This document shows positions 11,661 to 23,114 of a stretch of 64,000 nt of DNA, one piece after another; positions within the stretch are counted from its first letter, which is position 1, and each line of letters begins with the position of its first letter. Source of the stretch: Lineolata rhizophorae (lineage: Eukaryota > Ascomycota > Dothideomycetes > Lineolatales > Lineolataceae); contig MU001671.1 of assembly GCA_010093515.1 (NCBI GenBank), forward strand, positions 680,808-744,807, given 5' to 3'. Below the pieces are notes generated by a model that was not told the DNA's origin, searched no databases, and saw only the letters and a list, made by a program, of their open reading frames with translations. Made by a program: the position numbers and the translations under genes.

Positions 11661-12962
11661 TTTCTACTTCGAGAAGCTTTCGAGGCTCCTCAGACAAAGC
11701 TGTTGGCCCTGCGACTGAATGAATCATCCGCACTCAGATCAATCGGAAGAGCCTCCGAATTATGTGTGCATAACTTCTTGACAATACATTAGCGATTTAT
11801 ATCTTCCCGTACAAAATGATCGAAAGCAACTCTTGTGTCGGACAAACGCTCAATTGGCGGTGGTTCGCAGAGTCTAGTAGACTAGTTCTAGAAGTCCGAC
11901 ACGCCCTCTAGCCTCGACTTATGCCGGAGCAGAATCTGTCTCTCAACCTAATAAGACCTCGTTAGTCTTGGCCTACGAATAATGGGCGCAGAATGCGTAC
12001 GCCCTTAGCTACCTAGATATTGATTCGATTATGACGTAGCGAAAAAAACTACCGGGAATTCGAGCTACAGCGCGCCGTCAGGGATCGGCGAATGCTCTCA
12101 ACTATGTATATGAGTACGGAGTCAGAATAATCTACGAGATATACACCGGTTCCGAAAAGTGTCGAGCGTCACGGAGTGTGCAGTGTCAACAGGATGTATG
12201 TGATGTCGTCGGACGGGGCAAACACGGGGCCGTCTTCGTACAGCCCCGAACTCACGTGCGACTCCTGCCGCCACCGAGGTTCGCCATTCAGGACTAAAGA
12301 ATGCTCGGCGGCCGCGCCGCGGGAGATATCTTCCGGCGAACCCGTCCGGGGTCCCTACAAGTATTACGGAGCATTCTCCGGGCCTCCCTACCGCCTGCGC
12401 CCTCTTCATGTCCTATGGGCCTCATTCCCATTAACTCCGCAAGTACTATTTTCTCGGGCCGATAGTACTACGTAGTCAAGCGCAAGCTTGGTATCCTCTT
12501 CGTCTTGCACTGTACTACGCAACCGCCTTCACACTACGATGCTTGCCGTCCTTTAGGTGGTAGGTTATGGCCCTTTGCCGCGAAACATTAGCTAGCGACT
12601 GAGCCAAACCAAGATCGCGAATTCTGTGGTTTGGCTTTGCTGCTTTGAAAGGTTGCCATGTTTCTTATCTGGCCCTGTCACACCTTCTCACATGCTAGTA
12701 GGACGCTCGCAAGCAAGACGGAGATAGAACCGCACAGAGTGGTGTTGGTTGCGCCTCTCCGAAGCACCTGGCGGTTGAGTGCGTGATTTTTTGCAGTATG
12801 TTTAGATTTCCGCCCACCATTCGAGGCAAAATCCCCAAACACTAAGCTGGCAGGATTTGCCCGCTGCGATAAGGGTGACAGTTACAAGAAAAGACGAGGC
12901 CCGTCCTACTATGCAAAAAGCGCTTGCCCGAAATATCTGCGTAAGGGTGTATGTGACGTATG

Positions 12963-13133
12963 CCAAGTCAAGTCGAGTCCAAGTCGAGTGCAACTCGAGC
13001 CGAAGTCAAATCCAAACCGAGATCCAAGTCAAGTTCAAATCAAGTCTGAATGGAGTTTAAACCAAATCCAGACTAAATCAGAAATCGAGTTTGAATCGAA
13101 TCGAGATCAAATCAGATCAAATCGATTGGAAAT
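12963..13133. repeat. Degenerate AAGTC/AAATC short-period repeat
   Basis: About 170 bp built from loosely repeated 5-6 bp words such as AAGTC, GAGTC, AAATC and GAATC, in the same direction. Periodicity is imperfect, which suggests an old simple repeat that has accumulated substitutions. It lies in the gene-poor gap. Confidence 0.7.
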
Positions 13134-13698
13134 GCTTCGACCGCTATCGACGGTCAGAATTTCAGTGATGCGCCGATCATTTACTATTTTCGATGCAGCC
13201 TGGCATCCAGAGAAGGATGGAAAAGTTTAATTTCCACTGGACTTTCCGAAGTCTTGACGTTCCGTCATTTCAGTCTTCATATTGACGGGATTGATTTCAC
13301 ATCCTACTAGATTCCGTTCAAGTGCTTTTCGTAAATCTAGGATTCTTGACTGCGGGAGGGTATTGCTCTCTAAAATGCGGCCGTTTATGACGTCCGAATG
13401 TGTCGAACACGCGTGCTGAAATGGAGGGTGATTTCGAGCGCTCAGGTCCAGTTTCTGCCTCAATCCTATCCTCCATATATGAGCAAGAAATTACCGTCTT
13501 TCTTTGTCGCGTCACACCCAGATAACCAGGAGTTGTCCAAGCGCATCATAGCTTTCATAACTAAATGTGTCCATTACGCCCGGATGAGATCACACAGCCG
13601 TTTCCGGCTTCTTCGCAGTATATATGTATCTGCAAGGACTCGCCCGATCAGCAACCGCTAAACCGAAAAGGTAAACATAGGAAAAGAAAATACAATAC

Positions 13699-15547
13699 TC
13701 ACAAAGGAATATAAGCGTGCACCCGGGTATCCGCCGCATTCTTCCTCACGTCCACCAAAAACAGCTCGACGGCCTCCCTGCTCCAGCCCAGCCTACGCGT
13801 GAAGAGCGCGACGCTGACGCCCCAGTCGAAGATCTTGCCGTAGAAGGCGCCGTAGCGCTTCTCTTCCGGGTCGTCGCTCCAGCCGGTGAAAGGTAGGCGC
13901 AGGCGCAGCTTGGTCACGTCGACGAAGCCGGCCTCGCGCAGGAGCGGGTCGAGGCGGGCTGGCGTCTCCATATCGACGCCGCCCTTGGCCGCCGCGGCGT
14001 TGAAGTGCCGGCTCCACTGCACCATGGGGCTGTCGGGCCCGGCGGTGCCATCGTCGCAGTGGAAGGGGAAGGTGAACTCGTGCAGCTCGAGGTAGCCGCC
14101 GGGTTTGAGATAGCTAGGAGGGAGAGGAAAAGGGAAAGGAATGGAGTTATTAGTTTGGTGCCCTGTTTGAGGAGATGGCTCTGGTCGATTGGACTGAGAT
14201 TACTTCGCAAAAAGGACAAGGGCTTACTGGAAGCATTTATTGAAGTAGCCTGGCCAGTCGCGCCACGTGGAGCCAAGTGTGCGGCTGTGAATGAAGTCGA
14301 ATTGCTCTTCCCAGACCCAGGGACCTTCGCTGTCCTCGACGATGAAGCTGCAATTCGGCGGCACGCTTTTCCTGGGGTATTGGTAAGATTGTATTGTGGT
14401 TTGCCGTGCCTGGATACTCACAAATTCGGTTGGATCGGACTATTTTTACGTTGCAAGTCAGCTAAATGTCCCCGCTTAGTTATAGATGGATATGCAATAT
14501 GAAATTCAAAAATCAAATCGAGAGAACTAACCTTAGGTCCGTACCTACTACTTTCGCCGACGGATACTCATCCGCCTTTAGCTAGTGTCAGCATACGCAT
14601 AGCTCATCAATATGACACGATCGTAGCAATTCGGGCATCGTATACCATATCCATGGCCCAAACACCAGTGCCTGTCGCAATGTCAAGGACGCTCTGTATG
14701 TCCTTTCTCAGCGGCGCGATGTGAAGTTTTCCGCCAAGCGCCATAAGCCACATCTGATGTTGGCCATCTGCAAATGACAAGTTCAGCATCTTAAGCGCAC
14801 AGCTAGACAATGTACCTCAGTCTTACCCAATCGCTCTTGTTCTTTCTGTTCCAGCGTTAGTGCCGCAAGATTTCATCTGAGACTTACGTCAATCAGACTT
14901 ACCTCATCATTGGGCAACAAATATGCTACTTAAAAGAGTTAGCCAAAAAGAAAATACCCCGTTAAACTCCTGTTTCTCCGCTCCAAGCCGCAACAGAACA
15001 CACCTGCGTCCTCAAACCCATGATATCTCCTCCCGTGCTCGTACTGATACGTGTAGTTGACCGAGTTGATGCTGGTAGTAAGTCTGCTCAGCAAAATGCC
15101 ATGCGCCGTCGTCGGGACCCGCGCTCATCAGCCATCTCTCACGATCAGCCCCACAAATCGGTCAAACTTACGAAGCGGCATCATCTCCCAGATTCGAGTC
15201 GCCCTCGAAGAACTCGTCTCGTTCCTGCTCTCGACCATTGTCCTGTTGTGCTCACCCGCACAGAATCAGCCAAATTCCATCCACATCCGTCCGCATCCAT
15301 CTCCTTCAGACCAGCCATCCACATATCACACCAGAAGCGCAGAACACGTACCCCACTCATTACATCTGCCTGCCCCGACCCCTCTCCCCCTCCGCTCCCA
15401 CCACCTCCCCCCATCCCTTGCTCCGCGCTCCCCGCTCCTCCTCCACTAGCAGGACTCCCGCTCGCGCTCCTCCCCGCCGCGCCTTCTCCCTGCAGCGGCG
15501 GCGATGGCTGCGACCGCAGCGACGACGCCGACAGCACGCGCGCATGC

Positions 15548-15579
<32 letters not shown>

Positions 15580-15795
15580 GGCCTCGGCGTTGCTCACGCC
15601 TTCTATCCTTGCAGCTTCATCCGGGTGCAGAGCGGGCTCGGGCTCGGCGTCAGGCTTAGCAGCACCGCTGGCGCTCGTGGGCGCTGTCGCGAACGAGGCT
15701 GCCGTCGAGGCCGTGTGCGAGGAGGCGGCGTCGGTGGAGGTGGCGGGCGGTGGCGCCGGGTTGTTGTCGCTGGAGGAGTCGGTGGGGGTTGGCAT
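13699..15795 (-). CDS. LaeA-like SAM-dependent methyltransferase
   Basis: Ten exons on the minus strand: 15795-15352, 15242-15172, 15071-15004, 14925-14903, 14845-14827, 14767-14646, 14575-14532, 14439-14422, 14371-14228, 14113-13699. All phases agree and the sum gives 455 aa. The first 148 residues are low complexity (Ala/Ser/Pro/Gly with a nine-Gln run). The conserved part starts YQYEHGRRYHGFEDA, then AYLLPNDE, QHQMWLMALGGKLHIAP, SAM motif I VLDIATGTGVWAMD (about residue 237), ADEYPSAKVVGTDLSPIQP, VPPNCSFIVED and LKPGGYLELHEF. This is the fungal LaeA/UMTA-type group, which contains global regulators of secondary metabolism but also many relatives of unknown substrate. Four exons are 18-23 nt long. 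No biosynthetic cluster is next to it. Confidence 0.87.
15550..15576 (-). repeat. CAG x9 tract coding poly-Gln
   Basis: Nine perfect CAG codons (CTG on the plus strand) in the first exon of the LaeA-like gene. Uninterrupted codon use suggests a length-variable tract. Confidence 0.9.
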
Positions 15796-17209
15796 TGTCG
15801 GTGGGGAGCAAGGAGGGGTCGGGTATAGTATGGGGGCCGTTCCGTGGTGCTGGGAAGAGTCAATATCGTGAAGGCGCAAGCAACAATACGTATGTACTGT
15901 GCTTGCGGGATCTAGAAGGAATAAACTGTACAAAAAAAAAGGCCGAAATGATAGGGAAAGAAAGACAGATTTGTCGACAATCGATTTCTTCAAACACGCA
16001 CACGCACAACGCACACGCTGTCTCTCTAAAATTGGATCAAGCTAAGCACAGATGAACGGAACTCACCCCGCGTCCACGTCCGCGCTTCTACATACGTAGT
16101 AGTCTCCCTTCCCTTCTCCCCACATCCATGCCCACATGCCGCCCACTCTCCCCCCTCCAACTTCCCTCACAGCCACCGACCCCCCCTGCCAAAAACGGGG
16201 GCGCCACTAGCCCTGCCAACTCTCGCTAAACGGGCCCACCGCTTCCGCATCCAGCCTAGCGCGGCGACCATCGCCGAATGGGCTCGCGCCGTCGCGCGGG
16301 CCAAGAGCGGGGCTTCCGCGCCCGCAGCGGCGCAGCCGCCGCGAACGGCTGGCCGGCGGCAAGGGCGTAGGCACATAAACGGCCCTCGGCTACCGGCTAC
16401 GGCTAACGGCTCGGGGCCTAGGCGGGAGGCGCGCACGAGGCGAGCGGGACGGTGCAGAACCCGGCGTCTTGCGGCGCGCATGTATGTACGTACCGTCATG
16501 TTATGCGACGGCGGCAAGGACTACCGGAAACTAGTGCGTGGATACTAGCTGTGTACGGAGCGTACCGCATGCGCAGGCGTCTGCGGCACGGCTCGGCTGC
16601 AGCGCATATTCTCGGAGTCCTACGTACGTAGTATGTACCTACGGAGTTACCCTACTGCGGCTCGCTTCGCCATATCACACGGCAACCGAGATTTCAGTCC
16701 ACAGCGGTAAACGGGGCAAAGATGAACAAAAAGGAGAAATGAAAAAGATCGATATAGCATTCTTTCGTCCTTCATTAGCCCCTGCTAGATAGATTGATAT
16801 AAGCCACGGGTACTTAGCCTAGAGCCTCTCCCTTCATCTCTTCGCGAATCTCGAGAGGACAAGATCTTCTCCATCCCACTCAACACGAGACCAAGCCCAC
16901 CGCATAGTCTGATTTCCACAAGACTTCCATAGGCACAATTTAGTTCGATTCGATATTCAAAAGGGGAAAGGGAAAGAAGTTCATCGACTTTGAAAACTCC
17001 ACAGGCCCAAGTCCGTCCGAAAGACCCATACGTACGAACATACCTATAAAATAGCCATCCTAGATCCAATCCCAGCTAGAACTCGGTAACGCCCAGCAGC
17101 ACGGTCTTGACAGATGCACCAAAATGCCCACCCTATACTGATACATAGGACGACTCCATCACCCCTAACCACGTAGTCTGAACCCAGCAACCACTCCCCT
17201 ACCACCACC
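15796..17209. promoter_or_regulatory. Upstream region of the LaeA-like gene
   Basis: 1.4 kb between the start of the methyltransferase and the 3' end of the TAG1-like gene. It should hold the methyltransferase promoter. It contains several TACGTA/GTACGTAC runs (near 16091, 16483, 16622 and 17028). Frames crossing it have no family resemblance. Confidence 0.45.
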
Positions 17210-20200
17210 CTACAACCTCACTTTCGCCCCAATCCCCCTCCCCACAAACCAAACCCACTCCCTCCACTCCCCCACCCTAACCCCGACCTCCGCCTTCGCC
17301 TGCAGCTTCAAGCTGCCCCCGAGCGCCTTCTTGACCGCCTCATACCCGACGCTGCCGGGGCTCCAGCTGACGGGCAGCCTCGGAGTGTCGGAGCGGCCGG
17401 GCGGCACCGCGAATGGCGCGTCGAAGCGCTCGATGTGGCCTACGGGGTCCCCGCGGTAGAAGGCCGTCGCGTTCATCGACGTGATGTACAGCGTCGTCGT
17501 GCCGAGGGGCGAGTAGAGCGTGAAAAGCGCCGTCGACGTCAGTAGATGTATCTCCGTCGACTGGATGAAGTGCGGGGCATCGTGGGGAGGCGCCGGGACG
17601 GGGTCGTCCGGGTCGGCGGGGTCGTCCGGGTCGTCGGGATCGGACGGCTGGTCGGGGTTGTCGCCGCCGTCGCCGTCGCCGTCCCCGCCGTCGCCTTCCG
17701 GGGGTGGGATCTGCAGTCGTGGCGCTGGGAGCGTGACTTCGAAGGCGGAGAGTGCGCGGCCGAGCTCGGGACACGCAGGAATGGTGCCCTCGTGGGTCTT
17801 AACCGTTAAGGACGTATTGAATCCTAAAGCATCCCACATTAGAACCTTTATGCTACAGTGGCTACGATTGGACCTTTACTACGGAGGATACTCACCAGAT
17901 AGGTACCTCGACAGCAGTTCTCTTCCAACGCTCCTAGCCTCCTCCCCGCCGGAGGCAACTGGATCCCAGACGGCTTCCACCTTGAGGTAGCGATTCCTGC
18001 CTGGACCGATCTCGAGTGGCTCAGGCGTCCTAGCGTAGCCAAGCAAGGTGTCATTGCAGAGGATGTGAAAGTCGATGTACGGGACCGAGGCGGAGTAGTT
18101 CGTCGGGTTCGTGAAGTTGAAGTCGGCAGCGAGAGTGATCGAGGTGCGCGTTGTGTCGACAATAGACAGATTGCCGACGCTAGGAGAAAGGAGGGATGGT
18201 ATGTCAAAGTCCGGCGAGTGAGGATCAGACGGTAGAGCTGCGGGTAGAACGAACCAAAGTCAGTCACGTCTTCTCACTATCAAGAAGATGATAATGTAAG
18301 ATAAGAAAGTTCGCAAGAGGAAGCTTGCGACGTGAGCGGCAGGGGTAAGGAGATGACTAACGACGTGAAGCCACAAGAGACGATTCAGACGGAAATATAA
18401 CGGGTGTAGTTTTTGCTCTTGTGGTTTTGCACACAACTCAATTAATCAAAACAGCGCAAACCCACGTTTAACGGGCACGACTCCCTTGGCCGGGATCCTG
18501 CGCACCGCGAACGTCCCAAGCGCCGTGCGCATCTCGACGTCAACGTCGGCTTTGATGTGTAGCTTCACCGGACCGCTGCCGGACAGCAGCGCCTGAAACA
18601 CGTCGCTAAAGACGTCGCCGTCTGTGATCTTCAGCGGCACGTCCTTCACTTTTGACTCCACTAGTAAAGCTGGTCCGTCAGAGTCTCCGTCACCCTCTTC
18701 ACCCGGCCCGACACGTGTCGAGTTAGCCTTTTGCCACTTAGACAAGTTGAGCTCGCCCAATTTGTCGCCCTTATAGAAGATGTCAGCATCGGCGCGGACG
18801 CGGTCGACATCCAACGGGAAGTTCATCTCCTCGGGCAGAGCGACGAGCACTTTGACGAGACCGGAAACGCGAGGCTGAGCCTCCGGGGTACCCGGCTCGG
18901 CCAGCGGGTTCGGGAGGCTGAAATGGACGTCCGCGAGGGAGAAGTTCCTCACTAGCCCCTCAAACGAGTGGCCAGGGAGTGGGACCGGTACCGTCACGTC
19001 GGTAATCAGATCGGTGATCCACTGCGGTGTGTCCGCATCCGGAGGATCGGACCCGCGCACATAAATCGTCGTGTCCCCGCCGTTGATGTAATTTCCCAGC
19101 AGAGTATCCAGAGGCGAATCCTTGGATCCCGGGCAGGCTGTCACTAGATCGTCGGGTAATCGCCTGACAGTGCCGGCCACATCGATCTTAGCAGGCGAGA
19201 AAGGGTGAACGTGTACCGGGCTGGTAATAGCATCCGCTACCATGATGTACGGGTCGTTGGGCAAACAGTTGTCCACAAGAATAGCGAATCCAAGACCCGG
19301 GATAACGATGTCCACCGGAAAATCATTCGCAACACTAAGTGCAACATCCGCAACCATGCCCTTATAGCCATCAGGGAGGTCTTTTTCGTGGATGTTGATC
19401 TTCTCGATGTTGTATGCAGGCATCGCGGGAAGTGTATTGCCTATGACTTTCGTTAGTACATCTCTCTTCTCCATGCAGATTACAGATGATGCCCTTGACG
19501 AAGCTGGCTCACCTTGGAAGACGACCGCTTGCGAGATCGATTGCGTCGGCAACGAAAAGATGCCTGACTTCAACCTCACATCTGCTTCGCCGTACACTTC
19601 CAACTGATCCAAATTGCCCTTTACCCAATCGTCCGCCACTTGCCTAATACCATCCAGCTCGCCAGGCTCTAACTCGGTCACAAAATCCACATGGGTCACC
19701 TTTCCATTTCTCACGCTCACCTTGATAGGCGGTACTTGGGCCGCGCCGACGACCTCGTCCCCATACTCTGGCAGCCTGACCCTCACCTCCGTCGCCTTCG
19801 TCTCTACCTCACTCGCGATCCAGGTGGCTGCCCTCCCCAAATCCCTGACCGGTTTCCTCTTTACTCTCCCGGCATCCATGACAAAATCCCCCTTCACTCT
19901 TGCCCGGACACCCGTGCCCGTCACGCTCTCGATCGACAGGCTTGTCGCCGTGAAGCTCGGCGCCTGCTCGGCATACTCGCGCGCCACCTCGGGCGCGAAG
20001 AAGACCAGCACCATGATCAGCACGGCCGCTACGCACAGCAGGAGCAGTGCGATCAGGCTAGCCCAGCGGTGGCCGGGTCGCGCCCGCAGCTTGGCCGCCG
20101 CCGCCGGATCGCCCGGCGACGAGGAGCGTCGGATCGAGCGCAGCAGCGCCGACGCCGCCGGCGACCTGCGGCGCTGCTCGACATCGTCGCCGATTTCGGA

Positions 20201-20410
20201 GGAGGAGGACTCAGCGGGGTCGTCATAGCGCGGGGCGCCGTCCGTGTCGGTGAGCAGTGGCGTCGCTTCGGACGTCGCCTTGGCCTTTTGATTCTTGGAG
20301 GACGAGTGGCTCGGGGCGCGGGAAGAGCCGGCGGATTTGTGGGAGGCGGGGCGATCGCTTGGAGTGGTCGTCGAGCCGCCCCAAGTGGGCGTGCTGGGTG
20401 TGTCGGTCAT
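17210..20410 (-). CDS. TAG1: Vacuolar membrane DUF3712 protein, Tag1-like
   Basis: Four exons: 20410-19513, 19440-18466, 18237-17896, 17823-17210; 942 aa. The start at 20410 (MTDTPSTPTWGG) is preferred over the longer frame, whose extra 48 residues look like leader. Residues about 1-125 are Ser/Pro-rich cytosolic sequence, followed by one membrane helix (SLIALLLLCVAAVLIMVLVFF) and a long lumenal part with repeated LEA-like/DUF3712 units (FSLPTQSISQAVVFQG, PIPLGHSFEGLV-type, TRTSITLAADFNFTNPTNYSA). The third intron junction restores VPVK-PLP, and the last exon continues GFNTSLTVKTHEGTIP, as in relatives. Fungal members are often labelled pre-rRNA processing protein; yeast Tag1 acts at the vacuole in ending autophagy. 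An Asp/Pro-rich insert lies near residue 790. Confidence 0.87.
19441..19512 (-). other. Stop-free 72-nt intron in the TAG1-like gene
   Basis: It has a GTGAGC donor, CTAAC branch site (in GTACTAACG) and CATAG acceptor, so it looks like a true intron. It is exactly 24 codons and has no in-frame stop, so retention would add 24 residues after VVFQ. Family resemblance favours removal. Confidence 0.75.
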
Positions 20411-20941
20411 AATGCCTACGGCTAGATTAGCCCCCTGGAGAGGGCGAGGTTGATTGTTGAGGCTGAACGTGAGACGCGCTTGTCGGGCCTCTCCGTGCGG
20501 AGGATGAAAAGAGGAGACGTGGGTAAAAAGCAAAGGAAGGCGTAACTCTAGCACATATTCTACTAGATCAACGTGAAAGAGTAAAAGAACGCCGCAAAAG
20601 AAAGTATCAACGATGACGTTGCGAGAATACGGCTAGGTGTTGAGGAGCAGAGGCAAAGGCAGGTGAGGTGGGCTGGCTGCTGACGAGGCTGGCGGCGATG
20701 GGGCCAGGGGAACTGGCCAATCAGGGCCGCGCTAGCCGCTTCCCGCGTCATCGACCGCAGCCCCAGATTCTGCCCGGCCGCGTGCCCACCGAAAAAATAT
20801 TGCGGGGAGTTCCTCTCGGCCCGCTCGTGGTGGCTCGAATAGCTTCAATCGCACTGCGAAGCAATTGAGCCTTCCCGCCGGCACGCAATTGAGTCTTCAA
20901 TTCGCATCGTACCTTTCCGCACTTTGTAAATAGTGCCCACG
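20411..20941. promoter_or_regulatory. Shared promoter of TAG1-like gene and OTC
   Basis: 531 bp between divergent start codons. A CCAAT at 20717-20721 is a likely CCAAT-box. Near 20890 is TGAGTCT, a near match to the Gcn4/CPC1 site TGASTCA that would fit an arginine gene; this is only suggestive. Confidence 0.5.
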
Positions 20942-22168
20942 ATGCCTCCCTTCCGCTCATCTGCCTCCTCGGCGTCCACCCTGCGGACCTACCTCCGCCA
21001 GAAGCATCCCCAGGCCCGCCGCTATGCCTCTGCGAGCGTGTCCTCGTCGTCGCCCGCGACACCCGCGTCCCCGTTCGCGCCGCGCCACCTCCTCTCCATC
21101 GCAGACCTGACACCCTCGGAATTCGCGACGCTGGTCCGCAGCGCCTACGCGCACAAGCAGTCGGTCAAGACGGGCGAGGGGCTACCGCCCTCGCTTCGCG
21201 GCGCGCTCGCAGGCCAAACGGTCGCCATGACCTTCAGCAAGCGGTCGACGCGGACACGCGTCTCGAGCGAGGGCGCCGTGGCCGCGCTGGGCGGCAACCC
21301 CATGTTCCTGGGCCGCGACGACATCCAGCTCGGCGTCAACGAGTCCCTGCACGACACGTCGGTGGTGCTGTCGTCCATGGTGGCGGCCATCTTCGCGCGC
21401 GTGGGGCCCCATTCCGACGTCGTCGACCTCGCCCGCCACGCCTCCGCCCCCGTCCTCAACGCCTTGTCCGACCTCTACCACCCGCTGCAGACCATCGCCG
21501 ACTTCCTGACCCTGCACGAGACGCTGGCGCCCTCGGCCACGCCCTCGGCCGCCTCGGCCCCCTCGGGAACCGCCCGCGCGGCGTCCACCGGCGCCAACCT
21601 GGGCCTCGGCGGGCGGAAACTGGCTTGGGTCGGGGACGCGAATAACGTCCTGTTCGACCTAGCTATTGGGGCGGCCAAGACGGGCGTCGACCTTGTCATC
21701 GCCACTCCGCCCGGGTACGAGATCCCGCAACCAATCCGCGAGCAAATCGCCGCCGCGGCGGCGGAGGCGCCGGCGCCAGGCAAGCTGTCCGAGATGCAGG
21801 ATCCGGCCGAGGCGGTGAGTGCCGCCGATGTCATTTTCACGGATACGTGGGTGTCAATGGGGCAGGAGGAAGAGAAGGTGAAGCGCTTGAGGGCGTTTGA
21901 GGGCTTTCAGGTCACGGAGGAAATGGGGAGGAAAGGTGGGGCGAAGGATGGGTGGAAGTTTATGCATTGTCTGCCGAGGCACCCCGAGGAAGTTAGCGAT
22001 GAGGTCTTTTACGGGAATAGGACGTTGGTGTGGAAGGAGGCTGAGAATAGGCTATGGGCAGCTATCGGTGAGCTTCTCCGTCCTTTTTTGTTCGTATGAG
22101 TGAGTACTGACGGGGAATTTATAGCTGCGTTGGAGGCATTCGTTGTGAATAAGGGCAAGATTGAGTAA
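20942..22168 (+). CDS. ARG3: Ornithine carbamoyltransferase, mitochondrial
   Basis: Two exons, 20942-22067 and 22125-22168; 389 aa. It makes citrulline from ornithine and carbamoyl phosphate in arginine synthesis. The N-terminus (MPPFRSSASSAS, then YLRQKHPQARRYAS) is a mitochondrial presequence. The carbamoyl-phosphate motif is SKRSTRTR, followed by YHPLQTIADF, the ornithine loop DTWVSMGQEEEK and the catalytic HCLPRHPEEVSDEVFY. The small last exon gives the family's usual C-terminus, ALEAFVVNKGKIE. A 25-residue Ala/Ser/Pro insert follows LTLHETLAP. All catalytic residues expected are present. Confidence 0.95.
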
Positions 22169-23114
22169 AGCCCCATATGGGTGTCAATCTAGTTGGTTCA
22201 TGGTGTCCTGGGCGTCCAAAAGTCTAATTCTTCGCATATGTGTGAAATATTCGAACAGCTTATCTACATATAAAGGGGGAACTATGCTAATCGCATTGAC
22301 ATATAGCACTACAAGGTATTTCTTCCTTTCCACCTTTCTGTGGTGATGTTCAGGAGTTCACCTATCCACGTGAGCCCTTGAGTGCTAGCACCAGCATCCT
22401 TAGCACCCAAGCAAACGGACTGTTGGTTGGGTACTCGGGGTATTCAATACGTACTCGGGTTTTCTACGGTCAAGAAAGTGATTACTGAACGCAACAAGTG
22501 AATAGGCACGTACCAACGTTGACTACAGCTACTACAAATACTTTCACTAGCAAACCTCTTTAACTAATTAGCAGCATGCTATCAATATTGAAACTGCGTG
22601 ATACATGGACTGTACTAGGTCTTTTTGGCCCTGGCGCAAGTTTCCACTTATCATGGGATTATACTTTGCGAATATCCTTTGTTCTGGCGGAAGATTTAAA
22701 GCAGATATTCACAGTAAGCATTTTTAACGCATAGTGAATGACAGCATTTGAGTATTACGCCCAAGTGTACCACTCGACAAGGGGGCAATTTCAATGCTTC
22801 GTTGTGTTTGGAGGCCGCCTGCGTCAAGCAGCGCGAATAGGGATTGAACTTAGTAAACTACCTAGCCTAGCTCATGCTAAATATCTATTCGCTCTCAGTG
22901 AACTCAGTCATGGCTCTTAACCAATCAAACTATAGTTCCATAGTCCGCTATAAACCAACTCTCCTGAAATCCCCATACTCAAAGACGCATAAATGCACAC
23001 GCGATACATTCATCCATGCCTCACGGAATGACGCCTCGAGAAGTCTCGGCAATAGCTAACACTATCGGACTCAGTTCCCGCACAGAAATATCTCCAATCT
23101 ATTTGGTGTACAAG
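22169..23114. other. AT-rich intergenic stretch
   Basis: 946 bp between OTC and the first small membrane protein gene. Base composition drops in GC compared with the OTC gene. No gene, repeat or RNA was recognised. Confidence 0.5.

Larger units (their letters stand above)
10809..13698. other. Gene-poor 2.9 kb gap
   Basis: Between ILV6 and the methyltransferase 3' end. I see no gene with family resemblance. It has a diverged direct duplication (11431-11660) and a degenerate AAGTC/AAATC repeat (12963-13133), listed separately. A minus-strand frame at 11241-11462 has a Gly-rich end but no known motif. Confidence 0.5.

Noticed and set aside
17848-20554. TAG1-like region as two separate genes
   Set aside because: Splicing at 18466/18237 restores VPVK-PLP in phase and the C-terminal part continues the DUF3712 family order, so one gene fits better.
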